This document shows positions 1-6,751 of a DNA stretch of 9,473 bases, piece by piece. The notes beneath the pieces are model-generated. The model ran no database searches, was not told the origin of the DNA, and saw nothing but the letters and a program-made list of their open reading frames with translations. Location of the stretch: positions 1-9,473 of the forward strand of contig DATLBY010000029.1 in the NCBI GenBank assembly GCA_035526665.1, given 5' to 3'. The position numbers and the translations under genes are program-made. Numbering within the stretch: the first letter of the stretch is position 1; each line of letters starts with the position of its first letter. Origin of the DNA: DATLBY01 sp035526665. Lineage in GTDB: Bacteria; Acidobacteriota; Terriglobia; Bryobacterales; Bryobacteraceae.

Positions 1-983
1 GTGATCATGGAGCCGCCATGCCCGGCGATGGCGGCCTGCACCGCCGCGTTCCCGCAAAGCCGCGCCTCCTCCCAATCACGCTGGACTATAGTGAGTGAGG
101 TCGATCGTCCCAATAACCCCGGTTTTTCAGAGCGGGCGCGAATTTTAAGCTGCTGCGTGATCAGCAGAGCCAGCCGATGGGCCAGATTCATTGCAAGCTT
201 GCCGCGAGATCCCGGGCGGGTATCCGCACCGAAGACCTCGCCCTTCTCATCGAGCTGGCCTTCACAGACGCACACAACGCACCTGTTCAAGCGGCGATAT
301 ACGCGTTCGACATCCGCTAAGAATCGCTCTAGCGGAAGAGGCTCTTCCGGGAAATAGATCAAGTGCGGCGCATCATCGGGTTTCTTGCGCGCAAGGGCAG
401 TGGCGGCGGCCACCCAGCCTGTATTGCGGCCGAGCACCTCCAGGATTTCGACCTGTCCGGGCAGCGCCAAGTTCTCAGCGCCGATGTCGCGGGCAGCGCA
501 AGCAAAAAATCGGGCCGTGGATGCATACCCCGGCGAATGGTCAGTCTCCATCAGATCGTTGTCAATGGTCTTAGGAATTCCGACGATCTGGATCTCAAAC
601 TTCTGGTCGCTGCAGAGGCGAGCGATCCGGTCGGCGGTTCCCATCGAGCCGTTGCCGCCATTGTAGAAAAAATAACGGATGTTGTGAGCGCGCAGGACCG
701 CGATTAGCCGGTCAAAATCGGATTCCGTGAGCTCGTGGCGTGACGATCCCAGGGCCGAAGACGGTGTATGTGCCACCCCCGCCAACAGGTCTGGAGGCTG
801 GGCATACAGGTCGATGAAGTTTTCTTCCAGAACTCCCGAAATGCCGAAGCGGCTGCCATACAAGCCGGTGATTTGCGAATGCCGCCGGGCCTCCTCCACG
901 ACGCCCAGGAGACTGGCGTTAATGACGGCCGTGGGGCCGCCGCTGTGTGCAATAACTGCTACGCCGGGCCTGCTGAGACTCAT
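1..983 (-). CDS. PfkA-fold phosphofructokinase, ATP- or PPi-dependent (3' end cut by window edge)
   Basis: Transfers a phosphoryl group to C1 of a ketohexose 6-phosphate (fructose 6-phosphate or an isomer) in the cytoplasm. 327 codons are visible and the frame stays open to the left edge; relatives are usually about 400 residues or more, so the C-terminus is missing. Visible motifs: the N-terminal donor loop SGGPTAVINASL (14-25), ALGSSRH (77-83), NGGNGSM (108-114), the catalytic PKTIDND (137-143, Asp141 as general base), EVLGRNTGW (182-190) and EGQ (241-243). The Lys in PKTIDND is typical of the PPi-dependent branch, but the Gly at 112 (E. coli position 104) is typical of ATP users, so the donor cannot be assigned. 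Asn111 replaces the usual Asp103; as I recall, PPi-type relatives with GGNDS also have Asn there. The ATG overlaps the stop of the upstream kinase as ATGA, so translation is probably coupled. In this operon it may phosphorylate the ketose phosphate made by the SIS protein. The family is certain; donor and sugar are inferred. Confidence 0.93.
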   Translation of the reverse strand, partial: MSLSRPGVAVIAHSGGPTAVINASLLGVVEEARRHSQITGLYGSRFGISGVLEENFIDLYAQPPDLLAGVAHTPSSALGSSRHELTESDFDRLIAVLRAHNIRYFFYNGGNGSMGTADRIARLCSDQKFEIQIVGIPKTIDNDLMETDHSPGYASTARFFACAARDIGAENLALPGQVEILEVLGRNTGWVAAATALARKKPDDAPHLIYFPEEPLPLERFLADVERVYRRLNRCVVCVCEGQLDEKGEVFGADTRPGSRGKLAMNLAHRLALLITQQLKIRARSEKPGLLGRSTSLTIVQRDWEEARLCGNAAVQAAIAGHGGSMI

Positions 984-1882
984 AGAGACCTGGCGAACGC
1001 GGCCGTGCCGCCCACTGCGGTGATGGAACGTGCCGCGGCGGATATGCCGGCGCGAGCGCACACCTTCAGGTGGCTTCCTCGAACATATTCGGACAGAAAA
1101 CCCGCATTGAAGCTATCGCCTGCTCCCGTGGTATCCACCACTTTGGACCGTAGAGCCGGGGCATGGAAGCTGTCTTCCGCACTGTGGATGTACGCGCCTT
1201 TTGCTCCCAACTTTATCGCCACCACTGGGACGAGGGAGCCAAGCTCGTGGGCGGCCTGTTCCGGTGTTACGGCATGGGTCAACTTCATTGCTTCTATCTC
1301 GTTCGGCAGAAAGACATCTGTATACCGGAGTACTTGCCGGATGTGCGAATCCCATTGCTCCGTGGGGTCGTAGTTACAGTCCAGCGACGTAGTGAGGCCC
1401 AGCTTTTTGGCCCTTCGGAAAAGGGCGGCAGCGCCGGCATGCAGGTTCTCCAGCAGAAAGTAAGCGCCCACATGGAGATGGCGCGAGTGTTGCAAATAAC
1501 TTCCCGGTACATCGCGGCTGCGCAGCATGGAGATAGTGCCCGGGTAAGTGAGGCCGGCGCGCTTTCCCCCCACCGTGTGCCATATGGTTAGGCCCGTTTT
1601 CTCTGTCTTAGAATGACGCAGCGCGCTCAGGTCCACGCCGGCCGCGCGCAGACTATCTTCCATGAACCTGCCGAACGCATCTTTGCCGAGAACGCCCACA
1701 AAGCCAACGCTTGTTCCGAGACTGGCAAGATTGAACGCCGTAATGGAACTGGAGCCGCCGACGACCAAGTCCATTTGCATGGCAAGCTTTTCCTTGCCGA
1801 ACTCAAACGGAGCATCCCCATTGAGAATCAGGTCCACGTTGGCCTCTCCGGCAATGATGCAGTCGAGCTTCGGTTTACGCAT
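980..1882 (-). CDS. PfkB/ribokinase-family sugar kinase
   Basis: ATP-dependent kinase of the ribokinase/PfkB family, predicted to phosphorylate a sugar or sugar derivative in the cytoplasm. With the ATG at 1882 it has 300 residues, normal for the family. Visible: GEANVDL near the N-terminus, the first PfkB signature GGSSSITAFNLASLG (42-56), a substrate-lid region with YPGTISML (113-120), NEIEAMKL (194-201), and the second signature DTTGAGDSFNAGF (250-262) with catalytic Asp256 and its anion hole. A GTG at 1909 would add nine residues with no family resemblance; the ATG at 1882 is preferred. That ATG overlaps the end of the SIS gene by 8 nt, and no Shine-Dalgarno sequence is seen, so translation is probably coupled to the upstream gene. 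The sequence alone does not tell fructokinase, tagatose-6-phosphate kinase, amino-sugar kinase and fructosamine kinase (FrlD-like) apart. Next to an AgaS-type protein, kinase action before or after deamination is plausible. Confidence 0.93.
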   Translation of the reverse strand: MRKPKLDCIIAGEANVDLILNGDAPFEFGKEKLAMQMDLVVGGSSSITAFNLASLGTSVGFVGVLGKDAFGRFMEDSLRAAGVDLSALRHSKTEKTGLTIWHTVGGKRAGLTYPGTISMLRSRDVPGSYLQHSRHLHVGAYFLLENLHAGAAALFRRAKKLGLTTSLDCNYDPTEQWDSHIRQVLRYTDVFLPNEIEAMKLTHAVTPEQAAHELGSLVPVVAIKLGAKGAYIHSAEDSFHAPALRSKVVDTTGAGDSFNAGFLSEYVRGSHLKVCARAGISAAARSITAVGGTAAFARSL

Positions 1883-2936
1883 CGTGGAGCCGCACGCCCG
1901 TGACCACACGGTTGATGACGCCGCCTGGGCTGGGGTTATCTGGATCCAGTCCCGCCGCCAGACTCATGTGATAAGCCAGTAGTTGCGCATAGACAATCTC
2001 GAATGGAGTTCGCAGGGAGTCGGGGAGTTCCGGGGCCATTGCGGGCGCATAGTCGTCGAACATCTGGGAATACTCCGGCGGGCCGATTCCAAGCAGCTGG
2101 CCCAGACGCTTCTCCCGTACCTCCCTCACCAGGTCTTCCTCATACTTCCGGTGCAAGGAATTCGCCGAGAGAAAAGAAACGACGAGGGAATCGTTGCGTA
2201 GAAAGCTCATAGGGCCGTGCCGCAGTCCCAGGAACGTTTCCGCCATAGCTGCCGTTTTGCCGGCTGTCATTTCCAACAATTTTAGGGCACTCTCAGACGC
2301 TGCCCCATACAAAGCGCGCGAGGCGAGCACGGCTACGCGCGGGTATGGCTGAACCGCAAGCGCTTTTGCCTGTTCTTCCGCGGTGGGTAGCTGACTCCCG
2401 ACCCGCCGGCAGATGGCCGGCAATGCCTGCGCAATCTCGTCCGGACGCTGCAGGCAAAGACCTGCGAGGACCAGATTCGAGAAGGAACTGGTCATCACAA
2501 GACTGCGGTCGTTCGTTCGTGGATCCAGAACAATGGCCTGCACTCCGGTTGTGCGCGCCAGCGCACCGCTGGCATTGCAGGTGATGACCAGATGCTCGAC
2601 GGCGGGAAAAAGCCGCTGCACTTTTTTGACGACACCCACACTCTCAGGACTGTCACCCGAGCGCGCCAGCGAAATCAGCAGGCCGCCCGTGGCAAAAAAG
2701 GGCGCCGGATCCAGCAGAAGGTCAGTGGTAGGCACGGCCAGCGCGCCGCGCCAGGCGGCCGCGATTGCGGTGGCGGCATAGGCGGAAGAGCCTGCTCCTG
2801 TGATGACCACCGGCACGTTCCGCGGCAAAACAGAGATTCCGCTCTGCCGGATACGGTCGAGTGTGGTGGGCCAGAGATCCGGTTGTTGCAAGATTTCAGC
2901 TCGCGTGATTGTTCCGCGTTGTCTTAAATTTTCCAT
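1875..2936 (-). CDS. agaS: AgaS-type SIS-domain sugar-phosphate deaminase/isomerase
   Basis: Double-SIS protein of the AgaS class. Characterised members deaminate and isomerise galactosamine 6-phosphate to tagatose 6-phosphate; the class is often annotated tagatose-6-phosphate ketose/aldose isomerase. It has 353 residues, slightly short of typical AgaS. The N-terminal ILQQPDLW (15-22) matches the AgaS leader. First SIS domain (about 40-190): TGAGSSAY (46-53), SLARSGDSPES (89-99) and TSSFSNL (149-155), the serine-rich phosphate-sugar loops. Second SIS domain (about 200-345): ESALKLLEMTAGK (215-227), GLRHGP (237-242) and the C-terminal PDNPSPGGVINRVVTGV (332-348), a strong AgaS signature. The ATG lies 41 nt inside the end of the permease gene; the ILQQPDLW leader supports this start and the next in-frame Met is far downstream. 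FrlB (fructoselysine-6-phosphate deglycase) is a more distant SIS relative that lacks these AgaS features. The actual amino sugar is inferred, not shown. Confidence 0.9.
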   Translation of the reverse strand: MENLRQRGTITRAEILQQPDLWPTTLDRIRQSGISVLPRNVPVVITGAGSSAYAATAIAAAWRGALAVPTTDLLLDPAPFFATGGLLISLARSGDSPESVGVVKKVQRLFPAVEHLVITCNASGALARTTGVQAIVLDPRTNDRSLVMTSSFSNLVLAGLCLQRPDEIAQALPAICRRVGSQLPTAEEQAKALAVQPYPRVAVLASRALYGAASESALKLLEMTAGKTAAMAETFLGLRHGPMSFLRNDSLVVSFLSANSLHRKYEEDLVREVREKRLGQLLGIGPPEYSQMFDDYAPAMAPELPDSLRTPFEIVYAQLLAYHMSLAAGLDPDNPSPGGVINRVVTGVRLHDA

Positions 2937-4224
2937 TTATCCATCCAAACAGGAGCCCCACGCACAACCAGGCCGCCCCTACAATTTTCGCCGGTTGGCT
3001 GAGGCTGATCCACATATAAAAGCAGACCAGGAATCCGGCAACGGGCGGCAGCCAGTAACTGGCCGACCGCTCCCCGCGGCGTACGCAGTAGTGTACGAAG
3101 GCGGCGGCATTTACGCCCATAAAAGCAACAAAGGCGCCGAAATTCAGTAGTTCCGCGCCCAGTTGATAGCTCATGGTCATCGCTCCCACCAAGGCGATGG
3201 CGCCACACAAGAGCACGTTGTTGCGGGGAATCCGCCGCACGGGTTCCAGTACTCCGAAAAAGCGGCGGGGCAGGGCGTCATCGCGGCCCATCCCGAACAG
3301 CAAACGAGCGGACGCGAGTTGCGCACCGAATCCAGAACCGATTGTGGCCATAAGAAGCGTGAAGTTCACAATATTGAAAAGCACAACGCCGCCGGCGCGT
3401 CCCGCTACGTGAACAAAAGCGGTATCTACATCAGGATAGTGCTGGTAATCGGGCCAGATCAGCTGCCCCGCATATACTTCCAGCGACGCAAGAGCCCCGG
3501 TAATCAGACATACCATCACGATCGCGATGGGGACGTTTCGTTTCGGATTCTCGACCTCTTCCGACAATGTAGTGATCCCGTCAAAGCCGATATAGGTGAG
3601 TACCGCGATCGCCGTTCCGTTGGAAACCGCCGGAAATGAAAACGTTTTCGGATCGTAGAACGGCCGCAGAAATCTGACCATGCTCAAATCCGGCTGCTGC
3701 AATATAAAACGCACAGCGTACGCCAGAAAGGCGAAAACGACGGCTCCCATGGCGATCGCCATCGCTTGATTGACTCGCGCCGAGGTTTCGATGCCGCGCA
3801 GGCTCAAAACTGTGAAAAGGAGCGCAAAGCCTATGGCGAACACGGGGTAGGGAATCATGGGAAAAAAATTCCCGGCGGCCTTGCTACACCAGATCGTGCA
3901 AATGATCGGATTCAAGAGGTAATCCAGCACTATGCTCCAACCAGCGAGGTACCCCAGCGCGGGATGTAGTGCATGGGTTACATAGCTGTAGGCGGACCCG
4001 GCGCTGGGGTACGCGCGCGCCATGCGTCCATAGCTAATGGCCGTGAAAAGCATCGCTGCCATGGCAATTAGCACTGCCGTGACCACATGCCCGCGAGCCT
4101 GCTGGCTCACCACGCCGAAGATGGGCATGGGCGCGGTCGGCTGAACAATAATAATGCCGTAGAGAACCAGGTCACGAAGCCGAAGTACGCGGCGGAACTC
4201 CGTCTCGGATTGCGGGGCGGCCAT
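2896..4224 (-). CDS. APC-superfamily amino acid/amine permease
   Basis: Inner-membrane secondary transporter of the amino acid-polyamine-organocation superfamily. It has 442 residues, the usual length, with about twelve hydrophobic segments (roughly 17-38, 47-66, 88-112, 127-145, 152-172, 205-218, 233-252, 278-300, 336-356, 361-380, 391-407, 413-430). Family motifs: PSAGSAYSYV (73-82) after TM2, FDGITTLSEEVENPKR (214-229) at TM6-7, and RLLFGMGRDDALPRRF (307-322) in the TM8-9 loop. It is the first gene of a leftward operon and its last 41 nt overlap the SIS gene. No clear Shine-Dalgarno sequence precedes the ATG, but the N-terminus (RRVLRLRDLVLYGI) looks complete. An APC carrier is odd for a plain sugar; together with a PfkB kinase and a SIS protein it recalls FrlA, which imports fructoselysine. 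I infer an amino-bearing sugar as substrate; an ordinary amino acid cannot be excluded. Confidence 0.93.
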   Translation of the reverse strand: MAAPQSETEFRRVLRLRDLVLYGIIIVQPTAPMPIFGVVSQQARGHVVTAVLIAMAAMLFTAISYGRMARAYPSAGSAYSYVTHALHPALGYLAGWSIVLDYLLNPIICTIWCSKAAGNFFPMIPYPVFAIGFALLFTVLSLRGIETSARVNQAMAIAMGAVVFAFLAYAVRFILQQPDLSMVRFLRPFYDPKTFSFPAVSNGTAIAVLTYIGFDGITTLSEEVENPKRNVPIAIVMVCLITGALASLEVYAGQLIWPDYQHYPDVDTAFVHVAGRAGGVVLFNIVNFTLLMATIGSGFGAQLASARLLFGMGRDDALPRRFFGVLEPVRRIPRNNVLLCGAIALVGAMTMSYQLGAELLNFGAFVAFMGVNAAAFVHYCVRRGERSASYWLPPVAGFLVCFYMWISLSQPAKIVGAAWLCVGLLFGWINGKFKTTRNNHAS

Positions 4225-4300
4225 TCGAGGAAGGATAGCAGTCCGGGCGGATCCACTCGAAAGAAGCGCTGATGTATATTAGTGCCCGAAAGGAATTATT
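4225..4300. promoter_or_regulatory. Divergent intergenic region with overlapping candidate promoters
   Basis: This 76-bp gap is the only non-coding space upstream of both the leftward sugar operon and the rightward UxuA-like gene, so it must hold or overlap both promoters. Leftward candidate: TTCACA (minus strand, 4300-4305) with an 18-bp spacer to TAATAT (4276-4281). Rightward candidate: a -10-like TATATT at 4275-4280 with no good -35 box. The two -10 elements overlap. Inverted repeats are also present: TCCG-GG-CGGA (4242-4251) and TCGAG (4225-4229) against CTCGA (4256-4260). These could be operator half-sites, but they are short and may be chance. The shared position suggests the two transcription units respond together. 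Confidence 0.35.
4289..4294 (+). promoter_or_regulatory. Ribosome binding site for the UxuA-like gene
   Basis: AAAGGA lies 6 nt upstream of the GTG at 4301. It supports that GTG as the start, and it puts the twin-arginine motif at residues 3-4, where a Tat signal requires it. It is the clearest ribosome binding site in the window. Confidence 0.7.
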
Positions 4301-5407
4301 GTGAACCGCAGAAAGTTTATCTCCTCATCGTCCGGCGCCGCGGGTGTAGCATTCAGTTCCGGCATGGCTTCCAAAGCGGCTGCCGCCGAGACAAAGTCCG
4401 GCCGTGCCCTGATGAAGTTGGGTTGCCAGAGCGCTCCCACCAATGAGACGCATCTGAAATATTTTGGGCGCTATGGCGTAAAGAATATCTGCGGGTACCC
4501 GGAGATTGCCGACGGCCGGCTCTATGCCACGGTGGAAGAGCTCAACCGGATGCGCGCACTCGCGGAAAAGAACGGAGTGAGCATCGATTGCATCGCTCCG
4601 CCCTTTCTTGCATCCAGCCATATCGACCGGGAAAAGCACCCCGCCATCATGCTGGCCCAGAGTCCCGAGCGCGACCGTGACATCGAGCAGTTGCAGACGA
4701 TGATCAAAAACTGCGCGCAGGCCGGCATTCCTTCAATTAAATACAACATGAGCATTCTGGGCGTGGTCCGCGTCTCACACCGAACTCCAGGACGCGGGGA
4801 CGCGTCCTACAGCACCTGGAAGGCGGCTGAGGCCCAGCCGGCTACTCCCCTCACGCGGGCAGGCTTGGTAGATGCGGACAAGTATTGGGAGCGGATTACC
4901 TATTTCCTGGATCGCGTTATTCCTGTCGCGACGGAGTACAAGATTCGAATGGCCTGTCATCCTCATGACCCCGGGATGCCGCCCGAGGGATACCAGGGCG
5001 TAAATACGGTGCTGGGTACGGTGGACGGACTCAAGAAGTTCGTCAGCATCAAGGAGAGCGCTTATCACGGTCTGAACTTCTGCCAAGGCACTGTGTCGGA
5101 GATGCTCGCCGACCCGGGTAAGGAAATCTTCGATGTCATCCGGTATTTCGGTGCACGAAAGAAGATTTTTAATGTACACTTTCGCAACATTCGCGGAAAT
5201 CGGAACGATTTCCAGGAGGTTTTCCCGGACGAAGGCGATGTGAACTTTGTGAAAGCGATCCAGGTTTATAAAGAAATCGGCTATCCTTATCTGCTTATGC
5301 CTGACCACGTGCCTGTGTCCCCGGCCGATCCCGGAGGTCTGCAGTCTTTCGCATTCGCCTATGGATACATCCGGGCGCTGATCCAGGCCGTAGATCAAAT
5401 GGGCTGA
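4301..5407 (+). CDS. Tat-exported mannonate dehydratase-like (UxuA-fold) TIM-barrel protein
   Basis: 368 residues beginning with a GTG. The N-terminus MNRRKFI, an Ala/Ser/Gly-rich stretch to about residue 28, and an Ala-Ala-Ala|Ala-Glu site form a twin-arginine signal peptide, so the mature protein (about 340 residues) should be outside the cytoplasm and exported folded, probably with its metal. The body matches the xylose-isomerase-like TIM barrel of the UxuA family. ACHPHDP (218-224), NFCQGT (259-264), VHFRN (292-296) and PDHVP (334-338) supply His220, Cys261, His293 and Asp335, in line with the metal ligands of mannonate dehydratase. Classical UxuA has HPDDPP at the first site and is cytoplasmic, so substrate and reaction may differ (aldonate dehydratase, or an epimerase/isomerase). 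It is divergent from the sugar operon and probably co-regulated with it. Only 10 nt separate its stop from that of the convergent oxidoreductase gene. Confidence 0.85.
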   Translation: MNRRKFISSSSGAAGVAFSSGMASKAAAAETKSGRALMKLGCQSAPTNETHLKYFGRYGVKNICGYPEIADGRLYATVEELNRMRALAEKNGVSIDCIAPPFLASSHIDREKHPAIMLAQSPERDRDIEQLQTMIKNCAQAGIPSIKYNMSILGVVRVSHRTPGRGDASYSTWKAAEAQPATPLTRAGLVDADKYWERITYFLDRVIPVATEYKIRMACHPHDPGMPPEGYQGVNTVLGTVDGLKKFVSIKESAYHGLNFCQGTVSEMLADPGKEIFDVIRYFGARKKIFNVHFRNIRGNRNDFQEVFPDEGDVNFVKAIQVYKEIGYPYLLMPDHVPVSPADPGGLQSFAFAYGYIRALIQAVDQMG

Positions 5408-5417
5408 TTCAGGAGGC

Positions 5418-6740
5418 TTATTCACCCCTCACGCACTTGGCGTAGAGGTCCTTGAAGACTCCGCCTGCATCATACTTCTTCTTTAATTGGTCGTAGCGCG
5501 CCTTGTTAAAAATGCGCCAGAACGTTTCCTGGTCGTAATAAGCACGGGAATATAGAGCTTTCTTCCCCCCTAAGGCCGCGGCTTTCACTTCGATTTTGCG
5601 GTTCAAATAGCCTTCGCCACCCTTGGAAACTACCGTATCCCAAACGCCGAAGTTTATGTACGATGTGTTCGGATGCAAGGAGTAGAGGTCGAATCTTGCG
5701 GCCTGCCCGGAACTGCGGAAAGGGCATATCCATACCGGGGTTATACCGATCTCATGCAGCAGAAAATCGAGAAATTCGGCGGCGCGGTCCAGAGGGATAT
5801 CGATGTCCTGTATGACGGACTCACGTCCGGAGACATCGGGAATGACTCTTTGAGAGAGCCGCATGATCTGATGATAGGTGCGGGAGTTCAAAAGCCACTT
5901 CGTCGCGATCAAGCGAACGACTGGATTTTGCAGGTAGAAATGCTTTGAGCACCAGAACCAGTCCGTATCCCATCGCCAGATGTAGTCCTGAGTCGTCATC
6001 CAGTCCTCCGTCTTTCTCTGAATCGATCGATAGTAGATATTTCTGTACGTGTAATCACTCAGATGCGGTGCATGGCCGGCGAAGTGGGCCTCCGTCGCGT
6101 ACATTTCGTTTTCGCTGAATACCGTTCCGTCCAGGAAATCGGCTTCTCCGTCCTCGCACACGCCGGCAATGCTGGAGAAGTAGGTATCGGCGTGCGTGAA
6201 TCCGGTATGCGACAGGCGAACGTAAGGGCTCGCCCGGATCAGCTTCATCCGCAGGCGCAACGCGTACCCAAGCGTGCCATACGAGTTGGGGAAACCGTAA
6301 AACAGATCTGCATTCTCCGTCCGGGAGCAGCGCACGATCTGGCCCGCACCCACAAGGATGTCCATCTCCTCGACACCTTCGTGGACCAACCCAAATTTGA
6401 ACGAGGAGGACTCGATCCCGAGACCGCTCACTGCGCCGCCAACTGTAATCGTCTTCAGTTGAGGAACTACGGCTGGCAACAAGCCGTGGGTCAGAGTGTC
6501 GCGGACGAAGTGCTCATAAGTAGTCATGCCCTCAACGTCGGCGAACAGATGCTCGCCATCGATTGATAGGACACGGTGGAACCGGCGGACGTCCAATTTA
6601 GCTGGTGGCGGCCGGTTTCGCTGCCGGAACAGATTTGAGGTTGATTTCCTAAGGCCGATGGGAGCTCCGCAGGCCTTCGCAGCGGCGAACTGAACGATCA
6701 GATGGTTGCAGTTGCGGTGGTAATTCGTCAGCGCGTCCAC
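5418..6740 (-). CDS. DHCR24/TmsA-like FAD-binding oxidoreductase
   Basis: Flavoprotein of the FAD_binding_4 (VAO/PCMH) superfamily, 440 residues from a GTG. The FAD-binding half (about 30-170) closely resembles DHCR24 (delta-24 sterol reductase) and actinobacterial TmsA: KSTSNLFR (32-39), DVEGMTTYE (68-76), VPQLKTITVGGAVSGLGIES (92-111) running into SSFKFGLVHE, then GFPNSYGTLGYALRL (149-163). The rest is a substrate-binding region ending in GGKKALYSR (391-399) and LKKKYDAGGVFKDLY (419-433). In actinobacteria the TmsA partner reduces a 10-methylene fatty acyl chain, made by a Cfa-like enzyme, to the 10-methyl form. Here the gene starts 11 nt after the stop of a Cfa-type methyltransferase, so the same two-step lipid modification is the best inference. 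Sterol-type double-bond reduction is the alternative. No Shine-Dalgarno sequence is evident; translation may be coupled to cfa. Confidence 0.87.
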   Translation of the reverse strand: MDALTNYHRNCNHLIVQFAAAKACGAPIGLRKSTSNLFRQRNRPPPAKLDVRRFHRVLSIDGEHLFADVEGMTTYEHFVRDTLTHGLLPAVVPQLKTITVGGAVSGLGIESSSFKFGLVHEGVEEMDILVGAGQIVRCSRTENADLFYGFPNSYGTLGYALRLRMKLIRASPYVRLSHTGFTHADTYFSSIAGVCEDGEADFLDGTVFSENEMYATEAHFAGHAPHLSDYTYRNIYYRSIQRKTEDWMTTQDYIWRWDTDWFWCSKHFYLQNPVVRLIATKWLLNSRTYHQIMRLSQRVIPDVSGRESVIQDIDIPLDRAAEFLDFLLHEIGITPVWICPFRSSGQAARFDLYSLHPNTSYINFGVWDTVVSKGGEGYLNRKIEVKAAALGGKKALYSRAYYDQETFWRIFNKARYDQLKKKYDAGGVFKDLYAKCVRGE

Positions 6741-6751
6741 GAGCGGCAGGG

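Noticed and set aside
768..1373. 201-codon plus-strand open frame
   Set aside because: It lies wholly opposite the PFK and PfkB genes, whose families are unmistakable. It shows no recognisable domain and is a by-product of GC-rich codon use.
1883..1909. GTG at 1909 as the start of the PfkB kinase
   Set aside because: It adds nine residues outside the family pattern and a longer overlap with the SIS gene; the ATG at 1882 gives a normal N-terminus.
1875..2936. SIS protein as FrlB (fructoselysine-6-phosphate deglycase)
   Set aside because: The neighbours fit frl, but the serine loop, the ESALKLLEMTAGK helix and the C-terminal NPSP motif follow AgaS, not FrlB.
5408..5417. Bidirectional terminator between the convergent genes
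   Set aside because: Only 10 nt separate the two stops, and no stem with a T-run is visible in or around them.
4775..5425. 216-codon minus-strand open frame
   Set aside because: It is antisense to the UxuA-like gene and its translation has no domain-like pattern.
6063..6566. 167-codon plus-strand open frame
   Set aside because: It is antisense to the FAD oxidoreductase, which aligns to its family throughout this stretch.
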